A stretch of 64,000 bases of DNA from Pseudomonas agarici (GTDB taxonomy: Bacteria; Pseudomonadota; Gammaproteobacteria; Pseudomonadales; Pseudomonadaceae). Shown piece after piece: positions 62,690 through 64,000 of the stretch (within the stretch, counting starts at the first letter, position 1; each line of letters begins with the position of its first letter). Where the stretch lies: contig NZ_FOAR01000028.1 in the NCBI RefSeq assembly GCF_900109755.1, positions 1-64,000 of the forward strand. The letters are read 5' to 3'. Position numbers and translations under genes: made by a program. The notes below the pieces were generated by a model, which worked only from the letters and a program-made list of their open reading frames with translations, was not told the origin of the DNA and did not search any database.

Positions 62690-64000
62690 ATGCGCAGTTT
62701 TTCATTGAATGAAAAAAAGGATTTGTTCGTGTTCCTCAATCCCAGGCAAATAAGCATCAACCCTGTCTTTCCGGCTGACCACTCCATGGGAAGTCGAAAT
62801 TTTTTAAGATACATTCGATCGAAAATAACCAGCGAACAGTTTGCGTTACTGTCGATTGCCGTGTGCAATGATTTTCGAATCGAATGCCATTCTTTTTTCT
62901 TTGAAGATCTTGAAGATTTTCTTGTTTACAGAAAGCTGAAAATGCTCAACGTACTTCAGCCCATGCCATTCAGCTACAAAAAAATAGCTAATAATAAGCG
63001 ACCCTCCTGGCTGTTGGTAGAAAATGAGGAAGGAAAAACGCTACTGACTATTAGTGTGTCTCCCACTAAAGAATACCTTCTCCAGTATGCTTCTATCGTT
63101 CAAAGCGCAGTGCTTTTTTTGTGCCCGAGAGGGCAACGTTCAGCCAGCTATGCTAAAGCTGCCCATGCAGCCGAGGCAATGAAGGCTTTTTATTATCCTG
63201 AAATTGCAGAGCACTACTCGGATCGGTTAGGGCTAACTGCTTATCTTGAGCACACTAAAGGACCAGATGATGTTTATGTCATTGGTGAGGGTGACAAAGC
63301 ATTTGCTCAAGTCATAAGTGATGGGTTGTTTGTCGAAAACTTGCATGATTCAACATCGTTCAGCGTGATCGATCTCACCCTTCCTGATGCCATTTTCAGA
63401 ATCAGGATCATAGCGATCAAGCATTCGTTCTGGGGGAGCGCCGCCGGGAATGTGGCAAAGGTATGCGCAGAGCTTGGCTCTACCAAGGGTATTGTTTACA
63501 TCGCCAAGTTGGGCGCGATCTCACAAAAGCTTGATTTGTTTGATATGGTTTCGCCGTGTAAATTTCTTCTGTGGGAAGCTAATAAGGTTACTCATGTTCA
63601 GGCGCCCCCGGCCTTTTTTGATGAGACCATACTCTCGGAAATGGGAGTGTCCCAAACGGTACATGTTTCATTGCCAACGCTGGTCGAGGAAACGAATTTT
63701 CTATTAAATCACTTCAATGTCAATGGCGCAGAAACGATCGATAATGAGATTTCGTTTATCGCCGCAAGCATCGCATTGGTTAACAGGGCAGTCTCCACGC
63801 CGGTGCCGTTTTCCTGCTTGCACATAGTGACTGACAAGCCCTCGTCGAGTATTTTTGAAGAGCTTAACCATTACGTAGAAGTTTCAGATATCAATCACCT
63901 GCTGAGCAAGGACAATTTGCAATATCGGCGGCTGAAAAATCATCATCATAGGCATTTTTTAGAGATTTTTAATCGGACGATAATCTATGAGCGACCTGAC
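62690..64000 (+). CDS. Large unrecognised protein, cut by the window end
   Basis: The frame is open from ATG 62690 to the last base (437 codons, no stop), so the gene continues beyond the window. The protein begins MRSFSLNEKKDLFVFLNPRQ and looks soluble. A middle part, GSAAGNVAKVCAELGSTKGIVYIAKLGAIS, and a later IDNEISFIAASIALVNRA faintly recall the nucleoside-phosphorylase fold (substrate-binding and acidic-residue segments), but the match is too weak to assign. No clear ribosome site precedes the ATG; GGACTGATG is closest. It is co-directional with the peptide gene 56 bases upstream and probably co-transcribed. AT-rich composition supports foreign origin. Confidence 0.75.
   Translation, partial: MRSFSLNEKKDLFVFLNPRQISINPVFPADHSMGSRNFLRYIRSKITSEQFALLSIAVCNDFRIECHSFFFEDLEDFLVYRKLKMLNVLQPMPFSYKKIANNKRPSWLLVENEEGKTLLTISVSPTKEYLLQYASIVQSAVLFLCPRGQRSASYAKAAHAAEAMKAFYYPEIAEHYSDRLGLTAYLEHTKGPDDVYVIGEGDKAFAQVISDGLFVENLHDSTSFSVIDLTLPDAIFRIRIIAIKHSFWGSAAGNVAKVCAELGSTKGIVYIAKLGAISQKLDLFDMVSPCKFLLWEANKVTHVQAPPAFFDETILSEMGVSQTVHVSLPTLVEETNFLLNHFNVNGAETIDNEISFIAASIALVNRAVSTPVPFSCLHIVTDKPSSSIFEELNHYVEVSDINHLLSKDNLQYRRLKNHHHRHFLEIFNRTIIYERPD

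Overview
The window is a chromosomal segment from a Pseudomonas of the broad P. fluorescens type. The evidence is a high-GC core, a 5S rRNA 3' end at the left edge, a REP-type palindrome and typical Pseudomonas gene families (DUF2789, YdgA, aromatic-acid efflux, orphan VgrG island). From about 55.5 kb rightwards the DNA is visibly AT-richer and carries two decayed insertion sequences, so that end reads as an acquired, unstable region.

Layout. (1) 1-5849: end of an rRNA operon, then a minus-strand four-gene operon in the order mgoB-mgoC-mgoA-mgoD (the pvf/mgo/ham type). It should make a small N-oxidised, amino-acid-derived signal such as leudiazen or pyrazine N-oxides. (2) 6619-7302: a GntR/FCD regulator. 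(3) 7714-25016: an unusual export and modification locus. It has two HlyD-type adaptors, a membrane M50 metalloprotease fused to a HlyD domain, a GNAT acetyltransferase, two sulfotransferases, a 2014-residue LEPR-XLL/DUF4347 protein with twelve Ig-like repeats, a TolC-like lipoprotein, an APS kinase and an Asp/Asn beta-hydroxylase. No transport ATPase is present. An inverted pair (DUF6916-like and tail-collar proteins) and a decayed gene sit inside it. My inference is that the giant protein is exported and may be sulfated and/or hydroxylated. (4) 25206-30912: DUF2789, then marR and a four-gene aromatic-acid efflux operon (FUSC, DUF1656, HlyD, NodT-type outer-membrane factor). (5) 31695-38311: an orphan type VI island (PAAR, Tla3, Tle3, VgrG). 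vgrG has an in-frame amber codon and tle3 a one-base homopolymer frameshift near its start. (6) 38678-45183: YdgA, then a response regulator, a small membrane protein, a FecR-domain protein and a CHASE2 histidine kinase, probably one signalling system. (7) 45473-47041: a small Ig-like protein and a membrane protein.

(8) 47137-55353: a LysR gene divergent from an eight-gene operon encoding an aconitase-type hydratase/isomerase (two subunits), a polar amino-acid ABC transporter, a class I aminotransferase and an RraA/HMG-aldolase-like enzyme. Together these suggest a complete route for a branched or methylene dicarboxylic amino acid ending in pyruvate. (9) 55540-64000: a self-regulated Fic protein, an IS21-family remnant and an HD hydrolase. 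Then comes a minus-strand set (MATE-like exporter, thymidylate-kinase-like protein, nucleotidyltransferase with a PqqD-like C-terminus). Beyond an internally deleted IS5-family element lies a strong promoter driving a 36-codon gene for a peptide with a seven-glycine run, followed by a large unrecognised protein that runs off the window.

The two best candidates for undescribed biology are the ATPase-free export/sulfation locus (7.7-25 kb) and the poly-glycine peptide locus with nucleotide-handling enzymes (58.3-64 kb).
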